The notes beneath the pieces were generated by a model. The model was given only the letters and a program-made list of their open reading frames with translations. It made no database searches and was not told the origin of the DNA. Shown piece after piece: positions 1-12,449 of a stretch of 64,000 bases of DNA (positions are counted from its first letter, which is position 1; every line of letters begins with the position of its first letter). The DNA comes from Heliocidaris erythrogramma (Eukaryota; Echinodermata; Echinoidea; Camarodonta; Echinometridae). The translations under genes were made by a program, and so were the position numbers. Location of the stretch: assembly GCA_025617745.1 (NCBI GenBank), contig CM046853.1, forward strand, positions 33,612,625-33,676,624. Reading direction: 5' to 3'.

Positions 1-185
1 CTCTCAGTAAGGCTTCGTTTCAATTAAAGCAAAGTCTTTAAAATATCATAATAATAATATTAACTAGAATTTAATTCGTCATGAGGACGAATTAGGTGGT
101 CTGTCTTTCAATTTGTATAATCATGATCGTAATCCGGATGATCATAATAATGGGGAAATACTAGACTGAAGATAGGAAGTCAAGA
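1..185. other. unassigned left edge
   Basis: AT-rich sequence with a few ATAATAATA stretches leading into the minisatellite. No gene or element boundary is visible. Confidence 0.5.
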
Positions 186-950
186 ATGCCACGCATGGAG
201 ATGCTTCTTGAGGACAGGAATGTAGAAAAATGTGTGAAACGGTCATTGGAAGTTGTGATAATATTTGTGCAAGATAACAATCATGATAATGGTAATGATT
301 ATCATGATGAGGGTGATATAATAATGATGGTGATGGCAATAATAATAGCAATGATGATCATGACGGTGATGATAATCATCATCATCATCATCATCATGAA
401 TATCATCATGACAGTGATGATGATAATGAAATTGCTGATAATCATCAGCATCATCGTGAATATCATGACAGTGATGATGATAATGAAATTGCTGATAATC
501 ATTAGCATCATCATGAATATCATGACAGTGATGATGATAATGATGTTGATAATCATCATCATCATCATCATCATGAATATCATCATGACAGTGATGATGA
601 TAATGAAATTGATGATAATCATCAGCATCATCATGAATATCATGACAGTGATGATGATAATGATGTTGATGATAATCATGATGATGATCATTATATCATG
701 ACAGTAATGATGATCATGATGTTGATGATAGTCATCATTATCATCATCATCATCATCATCATAAATATATCATGACAGTGATGATGATAATGATGTTGAT
801 GATAATCATGATGATGATCATTATATCATGACAGTAATGATGATCATGATGTTGATGATAGTCATCATTATCATCATCATCATCATCATAAATATATCAT
901 GACGGTGATGATGATGATGATGATGATGATGATAATGGTGATGACCATGA
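186..950. repeat. ATG/CAT-rich minisatellite with nested periodicity
   Basis: The block is built almost entirely from GAT/ATC/ATG triplets interrupted by a recurring ATATCATGACAGTGATGATG motif. In the first half the motif recurs about every 60 bp. From about 641 onward a longer unit of 127-130 bp appears: CATGACAGTG at 641 and 771, and CATGACGGTG at 898, each followed by nearly the same sequence. Open frames of 129-171 codons on both strands encode only Met/Ile/Asp/Asn runs and are a by-product of the triplet repeat, not genes. Confidence 0.9.
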
Positions 951-2612
951 ATGAAAGGACATTGATCTTAGCCCTTCCAAATATGAAAGAACAATAGTGA
1001 AGAAGATGCGACCATAAGTTGATTTGTACAAAATGGCGCCTAAATGACGTCACGATAACCTGATGACCTTGAAAAAGATGTGGGAACTTGACATTATTAG
1101 GACCGATGACTGACGAAAATTTGAAGATAATCGATAGTGCCAATTTTGAGAAATTGTGATATCAAATAGGACTAATGATATTGCAGGATAGCTTTAATAC
1201 ACGTCAGGGAATCAAATTTTCCACAGGGTTGTACATAAACCACTGCACACTACTTTCCAATAGACATAACACGCAAAATAAGGCAGTTTATTACATGGTT
1301 TGTGATTGCTTATGTTAAAATAGTCAAACAAGATGGTAAAATGCAAGGTAAAAAGAAGCAAAACAAAAAAATTTCAATGGACCCACCGGGGATCGAACCT
1401 GGGTCACCGGAATGGGAGGCAAGGGCTTTGACCAATACACCAAAACATTTCGCATAGAGATAACACGTAAACGAAAAACGGGATTCTCAAATCACATTTT
1501 GTAGTGAAAAATTGGGCATGATCCCGACATCTGATCAAAACTTGGAGATGACATTTGTGAAAGCTTATAGTCTCAGCTACAACATATTAAAATCTGGAAG
1601 GAAAAAGACCAAAAATAACTGAGATACTGCTGAGAGAACAATGTCATGTAGATTCATGATTCGAAAAAAAATCATCTTCCATAGACATAACACGCAAATA
1701 GGGAAAATTCTGACATGGCATCTTTAATTGAAAATTTCACTGTGATGACGTCATCAAAATGAAAAATGGTGGTGGCTCTTCTTGTAGAGGATTGTCTCAG
1801 CTACAACATATTAAAATATGGGCGAAAAAGGACTAATAATTACGAATCTATAGCTATATTTGCTTAAATGTGATGACGTCAAAACATGAAAAATGGAAAT
1901 TTTGAATTCTGGCGCCATTTTGATGACGTCATAATGTTTATAAGGGTCAAATGATGCATTAAATCATATCTATGATTAATACCCTACCTGAGGATGAAAA
2001 AAAATTGGGGGGTTTATGGACTATTTAAAGAACTAGAGTTAATTTTGTAGAGGCATGTTTTTGCACGTTTTTACGTTATTTTCGCCATAGATGCGCGCAC
2101 GGATTTTGAACTTTGACGCGCCTGTACGACCTTATTATTGATTGAGATTGATTCCAAGTTGATGGAAATGATGAAGAAAAGTGTCAAGATTGCAGATCAA
2201 TCGAAAAAACAGCGTTTTCACGTTATTTACGACTTGCGCGTGCGCGGACGCTTACGCACGTACATTTTTTAAATGCTCAAAATGACCTGAAACGTGTGCA
2301 GACTTGATCCTACGTGATTTTGAGCATTTTTAAATTTTGACGCGCACGTGCTGACCTCTAGATGACTTGTGAGGACATGACTTGATGACCCGTCATCTGA
2401 AGTTTATGTGATGTGAATATAGTTGATTTTCGATGATCGATTATGAAGATATAATCGATCTTGTAAATTTACAAAATGGCGTCTTGATGACGTCACGATG
2501 ACCTGATGACCTCCAAAAGCTTAATGGACCATGTCCATGATTGACCTCATATATGACATGAAACTCGATGATATTGACCTGGCCAATTTTGAGATTTGGT
2601 GGCCACAACAAT
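951..2612. other. intergenic block with diverged internal duplications and five TGACGTCA palindromes
   Basis: No coding sequence is recognised. Several segments occur twice in diverged form: ACAAAATGGCG plus a following TGACGTCACGATRACCTGATGA block at about 1,028 and 2,470; CAGCTACAACATATTAAAAT at about 1,573 and 1,798; and TAGACATAACACGCAAA at about 1,259 and 1,683. The palindrome TGACGTCA occurs at 1,045, 1,746, 1,874, 1,924 and 2,488. This looks like decayed copies of one repeat family that carries the palindrome. Confidence 0.6.
1375..1450 (-). repeat. tRNA-like SINE head or tRNA relic
   Basis: Read on the minus strand, the segment has a B-box match (GGTTCGATCC) after a stretch similar to an A box and an anticodon arm. 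The T stem has a mismatch, and the 5' acceptor strand does not pair with the 3' TGGGTCC, so it cannot fold into a complete cloverleaf. A decayed tRNA-derived SINE head is more likely than a working tRNA gene. Confidence 0.45.
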
Positions 2613-2872
2613 TTGCTATAAAAATAAAGAAATAAAGAAATAAAGAAATAAAGAAGAAAATTCTGATAAAATTAAAAGGAGGTCTGTCATTTATAAAGAA
2701 ATAAAGAAGAAAATTCTGACAAAATTAAAAGGAGGTCTGTCATTTATGACAGACCTCCTTTTTAGAAAATTCTGACAAAATTAAAAGGAGGTCTGTCATA
2801 TATGACAGACCTCCTTTTAATTTTGTCAGAATTTTCTTCTTTATTTCTTTATTTCTTTATTTTTATAGCAAA
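2613..2872. mobile_element. long palindromic foldback element
   Basis: The left arm begins TTGCTATAAAAATAAAGAAA and the right arm is its inverse, ending TTTTTATAGCAA. The palindrome centre is at about 2,804 (CTGTCATATATGACAG). Nested inside are further short inverted and direct copies of AAAAGGAGGTCTGTCAT, including a second hairpin at about 2,730-2,757. No coding capacity is present. It resembles a foldback MITE that has suffered internal duplication. Confidence 0.75.
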
Positions 2873-4152
2873 AATATTCCATTCTCGTGTAGGACATACA
2901 TGTATCAAATTATGATAGAACATCTCTATGCGCTTTCAAAAGGACTATAATATATTATTACCCCAGCTCTGGCAAACATGGTGCTCCAGGTACCAGGTAC
3001 CCAATTACTACACGTGGATGGAGAGAGGCACCTGTACATGTAGATTAATGTCTTGCCAAAGGACGTACGTTAGTACTGCAGGAGGGATTTGAACCATATA
3101 CCTTTGGCTCACAGGCCAGAGATTTATCCTCTATACCATATCATCGTGAATTGTCATCATGTACATATAATCATTATAAGTTGTGGTATAGTATATAGGC
3201 CACATAATTCATGCAAGTGAAATCGCAAAATTTGTTGAAACATGGATATATATACATGGGACAACATGGAAGGTAAACAATTCAATTGCCCTGGGCATAC
3301 AAATACTGTAACACCAGAAACTTTCAGGACATGAAATTTTGGCGGATTGTAAATATCCAGTGTTGTATCAGCTGTGATTAAATCATTTCAAAGCATAAAA
3401 CGTTCACTAATCTGAACTGTTTGCAAAATTTGTGAACATTTCAAGCACACAAAATTGTCTGGTTTTACAGAAGTAGTCCTTGTACACCCAATTTCTTTTA
3501 GAATTATTTTGGCAGATATATATTGGCAGAATCCATATATCTGGTGGTAATTCTGTTTGGATTCTGTCAGAATTTATTTTTGATCGTTGCCAGAACTCAA
3601 AATTATCCTTAAATTCCTATCATGGGGAAACGGGAGAACACCTCTGAAAGGTCAAAGGCATCTGAAATGCTAGAATATCTTGACCTTTGCCAAAAAGTGG
3701 AAATAAAATCTCATCTTGAGAGGGTCCATGCTGTGATTAGGAATGAAGTGTGTACTCAAGTTCTACACCAACTGCTCTCAAGCTGTTCATTTAGTTGAAG
3801 AAGATACATGTACAACAACAACTGCCATATACCTGCACAGTATACATATATATATACGTACATACAATGTACACACATACATGTATATACATTTTCAGCA
3901 AGAAAATGTTTTGACAGATTTACAATTTTTCAAAGATTTTTAATTCAACAGAGTAAAATTTGTTAAATTCATACAAGTTACCATTTTATTTAATATTCTA
4001 TACATTCATAGCCATTTAACATCCACTCTGAATGGTTTATTCATTACAAAGTCATTTACATGTACATGATCATTACATGCTTCCTGTCATTAGGAAAGTT
4101 TTATTCCCACATGTGTTTCTCCTCCTTAACCACCATGAAGTCAACACAGAGA
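2873..4152. other. intergenic AT-rich DNA
   Basis: Contains one SINE (listed separately) and many TACATGTA/TATATATAC low-complexity tracts. No exon-like reading frame was recognised. Confidence 0.5.
2955..3150 (-). mobile_element. tRNA-derived SINE copy
   Basis: On the minus strand, a TGGTATAGAGG A-box-like and a GGTTCAAATCC B-box-like segment are followed by a body with GTCCTTTGGCAAGACATTA and a pyrimidine-rich CTCTCTCCATCCACGTG stretch. The same order (tRNA head, GCAAGACAT motif, CTCTCCACCCA stretch) is seen at 63,141-63,385, and the GCAAGACAT body is also seen at about 14,195-14,375. The three are therefore copies of one SINE family. Confidence 0.65.
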
Positions 4153-4689
4153 TTAAAGGGAAATCCAAACCTAATGGCAAGTTGCTCTGAATGAAAGAGG
4201 AAAACTCAGAGAATCAGATTGGTGAAAGTTTGAACGAAATCGGACAAACAATAAGAAAGTTATGAATTTTTGAAAGTTGTAATCACTATGCATATGGGAA
4301 TTTCAAATTGGCCGAATAGGTAACATCACTGTGATGTAGTTGCGGACAACTCCCCCGTTCGCTCCAACACACAAAATGACTAAAATGTAATTTCTTAGTA
4401 GGATTTTTTTCTTTCATGAGGACCTATAACAATATGCTATCTCCAGGCGCTTCGGAGAAAACCTCACATTAATGATATTTTTGTGTACGACAAACGGGAG
4501 AGTATGTCACAATCGACTCACCAAATTGCCAATTTGAGATTCGCATAGATGTAGTGATCTCATTTTTCAAACATTCATAACTTTCTTATTCCTTGTCCGA
4601 TTTCTCTCAAACTTTCACGATCCTGTTTTTCTTATTGTTCTGCTTTCACACAAATCAACTAATATCACCAAGGTTGGATTGCCCTTTAA
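4153..4689. mobile_element. TTAA-flanked foldback MITE, family 1
   Basis: Bounded by TTAA at 4,153 and 4,686. Left end TTAAAGGGAAATCCAAACCT is the inverse of right end AAGGTTGGATTGCCCTTTAA. Inner arms also pair: GTGAAAGTTTGAACGAAATC on the left with the inverse on the right. No transposase is encoded. The TTAA target suggests mobilisation by a piggyBac-type transposase (inference). Other copies lie at 8,653, 22,095, 39,854 and 56,131. Confidence 0.85.
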
Positions 4690-5002
4690 AGGGAGCGACA
4701 AGTCGCAATCTATGGGCGGTTTTACAGTTGGCTGCTCCTTTCTCTGGATCAAAGTTCAAAGCGACTTCAATTATCGCGCAGCTAATAAAATAAATTTAAG
4801 TAAACAAGATCGCGCATTCTTTATACCAGTATTTGAATCTCATTGGTCGGTTGCGTATGGAGGGATTCGAGTTAACGATCACACGAGGAATTCGGCAATA
4901 ACATTCCTTCGGTAGCGCACGATTGGACCACATTTTATCTGAATTTCCCCGAGTCAGGCCAACTGGTCAGGCCCATGGATGCCGACTTGCCACTCCCTTT
5001 AA
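4686..5002. mobile_element. second TTAA-flanked foldback MITE, abutting the first
   Basis: Left end TTAAAGGGAGCGACAAGTCG pairs with right end CGACTTGCCACTCCCTTTAA. It shares the TTAA at 4,686-4,689 with the preceding element, so one element landed exactly on the edge of the other. The interior is unrelated to family 1 and has no recognisable coding sequence. Confidence 0.8.
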
Positions 5003-6314
5003 GTCTTAGACCCAGTTATTCTCACCTAAAGAGATAGAAATATAGTGCAGTCTAGTTAAAGTAAACTACAGTAGGCTACATATTTATTAATTTCATCAAT
5101 TTATACTCCCTAACTATGAAAAAAAAAGGAATCTATACCTTAAAGGCGATAATAGATGTTGTTCTCCTAGAAATTTTTTTTGAACAGGACAGGGCATTAA
5201 TTTGTTTTCATATAAAGAGTACAGGTTGTAGATAGTACATGTACGTCCTGTGCATGTACGTGTATAGCCCTTCAGCCTAGCATAAAATATCCAGACTGAA
5301 CAACATTGTACATGTATGTACCTTTATTGCCCAACAAATGAGATTCCTCTTGAAAAGGAGTACACCGGGTCTGATAAAAATAACGTTTTTCAAATGAGGC
5401 ATCGTCGTTTAAAGACAAAAAGAGAAAAAGAGCCCAAAATAGCCTCACGCACTGCCATTAGTGTCTGTGACAACAAAGACAAATAATTATGTCTTCCATA
5501 AATGCCAAGGGGCACATTTTAATCCAAAGCAATGGACTACAATAGCTCCTCACAAAATTTGCCAGGAAATTGTATGAGCATTTCTCTCGCTTTTTGTGCG
5601 TTCTGATGGCAATGGAAAATTAATTAGGTACTGTACCTTGGAAGGGAAGTACTATCTTAATCATGTCTGAACAGATACACAGTTGATTTCCCATAGCATT
5701 GTCCATGTACATAAAAATAGGAATTCTTTCATCATCTCCATGGCTGGTATTCTGAACACAATTCTATCTCTATTTTTAATCAGGTCTACATGTATTAAGC
5801 TCATATTTTTGAGTTTTGGGGACAGAGTTTACAAAAGCACCAAAATTTGCATGCAATCAACTTGTTGGGACAATAGCTTCATTTTCCCCCACAGGACCCA
5901 TCGAATTGAACCACATCTTCATGCAAACTTATGCTGATTTACGCAAATTTATGGAATTATACAGCGTTGTCATGGTCACATCCAGTCGTGCACCTCTCTG
6001 CACGTCCTCTTGGGTGTCTTGCACCCTCCTCTTTAACATACCCCCTCTCACATGCAAGAATTCTTGAGGCGAACGTACAGGTACCGTGCAACAAACGTGC
6101 AACCAACGCGCGACACGTCATGGCTACGTATGGAGCCTTAGGCTTCGTGAGACCTCCGCAAGGAGCCCATGCGATCTATGCATGAAGCACATGCAGGAAG
6201 TACAATGGCCGCGTGTGTCACGTGCGTTCATCAGAACACATAGTCACACGCAGCTTCCTTGATTGTCCTGCGTGCTCCTACATGCTTGGAAAAAAAACGT
6301 TGCCCTTTTTCTTT
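5003..6314. other. intergenic DNA, no gene recognised
   Basis: Low-complexity ACATGTA tracts. A CpG-richer stretch at about 6,070-6,260 has overlapping short frames but no motif I recognise. Confidence 0.5.
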
Positions 6315-6470
6315 CCATTAAGTCCACTTTTACCCTCTTGTTAAGTGCCCTTTTAAAAATCTGATGAGTGCCCCTTCTTTACTTCTGAATAAGTGACAAG
6401 TTTCCTTTCTCATAAATGCCCCTTTCCAATTTTGATAAGTGCCCCTTTTCAAATCTTATGGACACTTATG
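6315..6470. repeat. diverged tandem repeat, unit about 24 bp
   Basis: About five imperfect copies of a unit like AAGTGCCCCTTTTNAAATCTGAT follow one another, at about 6,342, 6,366, 6,389, 6,412 and 6,434. No function is suggested. Confidence 0.6.
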
Positions 6471-6490
6471 CCGTCCCGTTGCAAAATTAG

Positions 6491-6700
6491 TTCAGTGAAA
6501 CCTGTATAGAAGGCGGAGACACGAAGACCGCTCAAGGAAGACATGAAAAGGGGGCTTTATGAGCAGGTGGTCTTTTTGTACAGGTTCTTTTAATACATGT
6601 TCCCAATGAGCAACACTTTTCAAGGGAAACAAAAATTGTGGTCTTTAAAGACAGGTGGTCTTTCTATACAGGTGGTCACAGAAGCAGGTTTGACTTTACA
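6491..6700. mobile_element. short inverted-repeat element (GGTGGTCTTT family)
   Basis: Left end CAGTGAAACCTGTATAGAAG and right end GAAGCAGGTTTGACTTTACA are imperfect inverse copies. Internal GGTGGTCTTT motifs recur. It matches the better-preserved copy at 8,051-8,242 over most of its length, including CAAGGGAAACAAAAATTGTG. Confidence 0.65.
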
Positions 6701-8048
6701 TGTATATTAACACAATCAGACTTTGTAATTTCTTGCATGTGTAGTGAATCTTATACAAACAATGTATTCATACTTATTGTATAAATGACTTATTGATAAA
6801 TTAATGGATTCACCACATACACTTAATTTATTTCATACATGTACATTAAAACCATTTGAAATGTAAAAATAGTAACATATATATATATGTTCTTCATGCA
6901 CAGCATGAAAACTGTACTCTGGCTGCACTCATGGTCAACGACCCAATATTTATCGATGACAAAACCTCTGTTCACCGTACATGTATGGCAACACAAATCA
7001 TAATAGACTCAGAGTGAGATGAATATTGTATTTGATTTTCTGAACGACTGCACCTACATGTACATCAAAAGTCCTCTTACATGAAGAAAAAGGCCCATAG
7101 ATAACAACATGACTTACAATAAGATGCAAATACTGGAATCCGGATGTACAACATGTCGTATCCCCACTTAAAATGATTAAAAATACCATTTAGAAGGAGA
7201 AAGAAAGAGGCTGAAGAACGGAAGTAAAAAGTAGATTGTTGATCTCATCTGCATGCATATTGCGATTGTCAATGTCCAGCATCCACGACTTACAGTGTAG
7301 AAAACTATTGTAAAACAATACACCAGGACAGCGTAATAAAAAGCACGCAACAGCATCAAAACTGTGATGAGGAATAAATTGTGGTATCGCGTTACAGTAA
7401 AGCGTGCTGGCAGGAAATGCATAAAAGCCAGAGAAAGGATGTACAATACACAACTACATGTACATGTACAAAAGGTGACGTCAGCAATTTACAATATTTA
7501 TGTGATCAGGTTACATCATATGATGCTGTTAAACGGGTAGTGCAGGTAGTTTGCACGGAATCGGGGTCCCAAGTTTTAGGAGTCCACATGTATTTACTGG
7601 AACTGCAGGAGCAGTGAGTCCAACCTAAACACACAATATATCATCTGCTAAAAGCCAGAAGGGCGTTAACCCAAGGAGGTTCAAATTAACAGATGGAGTC
7701 ATAACAGAAGCTTCCCTTTAAAGCGAGCTTTGATGACGCCACAACAAACATGACAAGTATGTGCTCTCCGAAAACATTCTTCGAAACGAGGAAAGAAATC
7801 AAATTCTTTCTTGCTGCATAATAATAATTAGTTTTCGCAGACCCAAATGTAACTTTGAAAAAGTGCACATGAATGATATAACAAGGTTCAAGGAAACATA
7901 TTTAGTGCCAAATATACCAGATTTGCGATGACAATTTCTTGACTGGCCGCGTGTGGCCACTATTTTGGTTGGCTATATTTCCTAGATACCTACATTTATC
8001 TGCCTATATCTGACCTATAAAATATCGGCATTGTTAAACTTGCGCATG
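6701..8048. other. intergenic DNA with one half-hairpin
   Basis: ACATGTA-rich. A single arm of the 65-bp hairpin family (AGCCAGAAGGGCGTTAAC) is at about 7,653. No exon is recognised. Confidence 0.5.
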
Positions 8049-8050
8049 TA

Positions 8051-8242
8051 CAGTGGAAACCTGTCTATAAAGACCACTCAAGGGCGACAAGAAAGGTGGT
8101 CTTTATGAGCAGGGTTGTCTTTAAGGACAGGTTCCCTTAATGCACATTTCAATGAGAAACACTGTTCAAGGGAAACAAAAATTGTGGTCTTTATAGACAG
8201 GTGGTCTTTCTATACAGGTGGTCGCTAAAGCATGTTTGACTG
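8051..8242. mobile_element. TA-flanked inverted-repeat element (GGTGGTCTTT family)
   Basis: Flanked by TA at 8,049-8,050 and 8,243-8,244. Ends are CAGTGGAAACCTGTCTATAA and CTAAAGCATGTTTGACTG. The body contains AAAGACCACTCAAGGG and GTGGTCTTTATAGACAGGTG, which are themselves partly inverse. No coding capacity. Confidence 0.7.
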
Positions 8243-8244
8243 TA

Positions 8245-8652
8245 CATGTTATGTAGCTCATTACTTAGGAGTTATAGAAAACACTTGCCTGAAGGATCAA
8301 AGTTACATCTCAAAGTTTAACAGGCAATTTAGAATCTTCCTACTATTTCCATGCACTGGCCAAACTTAGTGGGCAATTTGTATGTTAATTTTAATATCTG
8401 CCTATATCTGACCTACAAGATATCAATTTTACACTACATGTACATATATACATGAAGCTCATTACTTTACTTTAGGGGTAATAAAAAGCACTTGTCTGAA
8501 TTAGGACCAAAGTTACATCTCCAAGTTTAACAGGCAATTTGGAATCTTCCTACTATCTACATGTACATATGCACTTGCCAAAATTATTGGGCAATCTGTA
8601 TGTTAATTTTAATAAAGGTATACATGTACAGCTCTATAATGTTGGGATAATC
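8245..8652. repeat. two-copy tandem duplication, period about 203 bp
   Basis: The segment containing AAGTTACATCTCAAAGTTTAACAGGCAATTTAGAATCTTCCTACTAT starts near 8,300 and recurs near 8,510 with moderate divergence. A further piece of the unit (ATCTGCCTATATCTGACCTA) lies upstream at about 7,999 and again at 8,396. Confidence 0.7.
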
Positions 8653-9263
8653 TTAAAGGGAAATCCAACCTTCGTCCCAAATTGCTCTGCAAGATAACAG
8701 AAAAAAGAGAGAAGCAGATTGGTGACAGTCTGAACGAAATCGGACAAGAAATATGGAAGTTATGAATTTTTGAAAGTTGTGATCACTATGCACATAAGGA
8801 TTTCAATTTGGCTGAATCAGTAACATCACTGTGATTTACATGTACATGTAGCATGTGGCAGCGGACAACTGTCCCATTTGTTCCAATTCACAAAATGACT
8901 AAAATGCCAACATTTCAGAGTATTACTCGGTATGATCTTTTTCTTTTGGAGAACCTATGACAATATGCTGTCTACAATATACAGTATTTTGAGTACTGCC
9001 TCAAGGGAAAAGGTGCTTAAGAGAAAAACAGAATTAATGACATTTTATTGTACGACAAACAGGAGAGTTGACTGGGAATATGTCACAATCAATTGACCTA
9101 ATTGCCAATTTGAGATTCACTTTAGTGATCTAATATTTCAAATATTCATAATTTTCTTATTATTGTCCAATTTCTTCCAAACTTTCACCATCCTGTGTCT
9201 CTCAATTTTCTGCTTTCACAGAAATCAGCTCATTACAAATACAAAGGTTGGACTGCACTTTAA
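8653..9263. mobile_element. TTAA-flanked foldback MITE, family 1
   Basis: Ends TTAAAGGGAAATCCAACCTT and AAAGGTTGGACTGCACTTTAA. Internal landmarks shared with the 4,153 copy include GGACAACTGTCCCATTTG and ACAATATGCTGTCTACAATA. It is longer than the other copies because of small internal insertions. Confidence 0.85.
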
Positions 9264-11788
9264 CCCTTGCAGGATAGGAATTATTTAAGGGCTAAATGGA
9301 TCATATTTTGTTCTTCAAATTGGCAACAATAATATTTTTCTGTTAGTGCTACACATGTTTCTAATAAGGTGTAATGTTTTTAAAAACAAAATATATGGTT
9401 AGCAATTTGGTCGAAAAGTTGAAAAAATTGCCAATTTTGATAAAAAACTATGATAATTTTGAACCTCTACATGTGTTGCCAATTCAAGAATTTTAATGCT
9501 AATTCTCATTTTTAAATTCCTGGCATCAAACACAATATGGTCATGCAACAAAAATGCACATAGTTTAAGCAGAAATTTTTGCTCTTTCTACTCATGAACC
9601 TGGTATATTTTTTAGAACTCTGAATCAAGTTATTGAGCCAAACCACAAAATGTGGTCAATTGTCTCGAAAGGGTTAAAGCCCATGTACAGTTTCGGTTAG
9701 CTCCCCCAAACTTTTCGTCATAATTCTTTGACTTTGGTCAATAAATAGCATAGCAATACTACATATACATGTATGAGGTTTTGTTATCTCCTCAAGTGGA
9801 ATTTTATACAAATGAGAGATAAAAAAATTTTTGTATGCCCGACCCAACACATGAAAATTTCAACGATATGAATTCCAACAGATACATCTACATAAAGCCT
9901 ACATGTACATGGATGGACTTATAATACATTATCAGGCTTGAACATTCAGATGTTAATTGCATTGACTTTAATAATTTGCACCAACAAGACTCTACAGACT
10001 ACATTGTTCCTTTACAGAAAGTGAAGGTAGAAAGTAGGAATACACATACATGTAAATGAAAGAAAGAACCCCCCTCCCCCCCCCCCCAAAAAAAAAAAAA
10101 AAATACAATAATAATAATATTAATACTACTAATACTAATAATAACGATAATGATAATAATGGTAATATATAGAATAAATAAATTAAATTTTAAATCCTAA
10201 AAATAAATTAAAAATTAAATATATCAAAAATTAAAATGAATAATTTCAACAAGACAGAAAAAGATGTGTGAAAGTGCGAATGACACAGAAGTTGCAAAAG
10301 ATTTTAAAAGAGTCTATTTATACAGAAGCAGACAAGATATGTTGAAGCAAGAAGTATAGGATGTCGACTAGAAGAAATGTGGCAGAGGAAAAGGAGGAAA
10401 TTAACAAAAACATGACATCCATGTACATCATGATTGCACACCAACATCTTGTGTACAATCAAGTTACATTGACGTCATGGTTTATAGCGGAAATATACAA
10501 TTCTTCAGGATCTAAAAAAACAATATACAGTATGTATATACCACAAGCACATTATCTATAAATAAATGGGAACTTAATAACTTACAAGTCCTCTACATAT
10601 TAAGTAATTCCAGAATTTGATTACAGACTGGAATCTTATTTCAGAGAAGGGAATAAAAAAAAATGATCAATGGTTAAAAAGAACAAACCACTTTCAAGAA
10701 GCACATTGTCTGGCACGAGTCAGAATGGTGCATTGGGCTGATATAATTGAACAGAGTTACGCCTATCTAGCCCTCAACATACAAGGAAATGGGCATAATT
10801 GTGATGTGAAGTGTGCAGTTAATATTTCACGGTAATATAATCACACAAGTACACATTCAAATGTCATGTACATGTAATGAACACTAATAACGTCTTTTTT
10901 TATCTCGGTGTTCGTTATGACTGTCTTATTCGGTTTATCCACTCAAGCATTTTTTTTCCGCATCATTAGGCATGCGACGTTTCTCTGATGAAACTCGAGT
11001 GGAAGCGCTACTGCCACTTGATTACCAGGAAGTAGCAAACATTGCCAAGTTCCTTGCTTCAAGTGCTGATTCATTAGTTTAACTTGGTACATGAAATAAG
11101 ATATTTATGGACTGTTTAAAGTACTAACAATATTTGCTTTTCAAGGCAATATATGTTTTATTATTAAAGTTGCCACAGCGTATCAGTTAATACATAAATA
11201 TGTAATGTTACAAGCGAGATGCAGATGGTGAAAGATACAGCTCTTTTATACAACAAAGCCAAACTGAGTTGAATGGAACACCGTGTCACTCATTAAAGTT
11301 CCTGTGAGAAGAAAAATGTCCTTATTCGGGAAATTGTATGAATTTAGCATTTTGTGATAGTTCAACACTTCCCAATCACTCACTATACAACTCGATTTAC
11401 CTGATGATATCATCACCCGAACCCCTAAATCATATTTGAAACATGCCCCAAAATTCGACAAAGTAGATGTGCAGACACGATAGTAAATAAATCCCATCAT
11501 CCCCTGCACGCTCACATAGAGTTTACTTTGGACGTTGTGTGTTTTCGCCGAGTTATTGACTCTGTTTTGATCAGGTAAATATGTTGTTTGTGTTCATTTT
11601 TTTTTTCGAGAAAATATATTTTTATTGATTATAAATAGTCTTCGGGTGACAATCTCAGATTTTTCATTTTTTTTAATTTCGATAAAAAATATTTTGGGGG
11701 ACATTTTTCGACCCTCTCGGCATAGGCATCGCGTTCAAATCGGTGTAGTCTACCTGTGTGTGAAAAATCGTGTAGTCTAACTGTTAGT
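9264..11788. other. intergenic AT-rich DNA
   Basis: Contains a C(11)/A(15) homopolymer junction near 10,075-10,103, an (AAT)n-like stretch to about 10,240, and ACATGTA tracts. Small open frames here show no recognisable protein motif. Confidence 0.5.
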
Positions 11789-12205
11789 CCAGCGTTTCTC
11801 AACTTTTAATATGGGATTTTTGGGGGCCCACCATTCAAAAGAAGGAAAAATGACAATGAAGTACGTACATGTTTATCTCAAAAATTAGGGAGTATTGTTA
11901 TACCAAGATGAAATTGATATCGTTGATAGTAATGGTAGTTTTATATCTAAGTTAGATCGATGAATGCAAAGTGCGACGTGCACAGTCACGGTACCATACA
12001 CGTCCGTGCTGTATAAACAGCCTGTATGTTACTAGCATAACTAGGCTTTTATACAAAGCATTGGAAACAAGGCATTGTAAATATAATATCTATATCAATT
12101 ATTATTGTTATTATTACTGTTTTTGTTAGAATTGTAATGCTCAATATCATTATTTTATTATTCATGGTTATTTCTATTTTTGGATGAGTTCGTGGCCCAC
12201 CGGTG
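11789..12205. mobile_element. hAT-like nonautonomous repeat, copy A
   Basis: Starts CCAGCGTTTCTCAACTTTT and ends GTTCGTGGCCCACCGGTG, the termini typical of hAT-derived nonautonomous elements (CAG..TTCTCAA..GGCCC). It aligns through most of its length with copy B at 12,450: GACAATGAARTACRTA, GATGCAAAGTGCGACGT, GCATTGGAAACAAGG and TTTTTGGATGAGTTCG. Confidence 0.6.
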
Positions 12206-12449
12206 TTGGACTGTACTCTGTAGTGTAGTGTAGACTCGTCTCTAGATCTACTAGTACTAATACAAGTAATTACTAGTAGTAAGAGTACTAATACTACTAA
12301 GTCTACTAGGTACTACTAGTGACATAGATCTACATACTTAGTGTATATAACTTAGCATTACCACTTGTATTTTGTATAGTCTAACTAAATTAAAAGTATT
12401 GACATTGTTCTGTGACTGAGTGATGATAAGCTGATCGATCTAGTCTAGG

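Noticed and set aside
186-701. 171-codon plus-strand and 129-codon minus-strand frames
   Set aside because: Both arise from the ATG/CAT triplet repeat and encode only Met/Ile/Asp/Asn runs.
1375-1450. A functional tRNA gene
   Set aside because: A B box is present, but the acceptor stem cannot form and a T-stem pair is mismatched.
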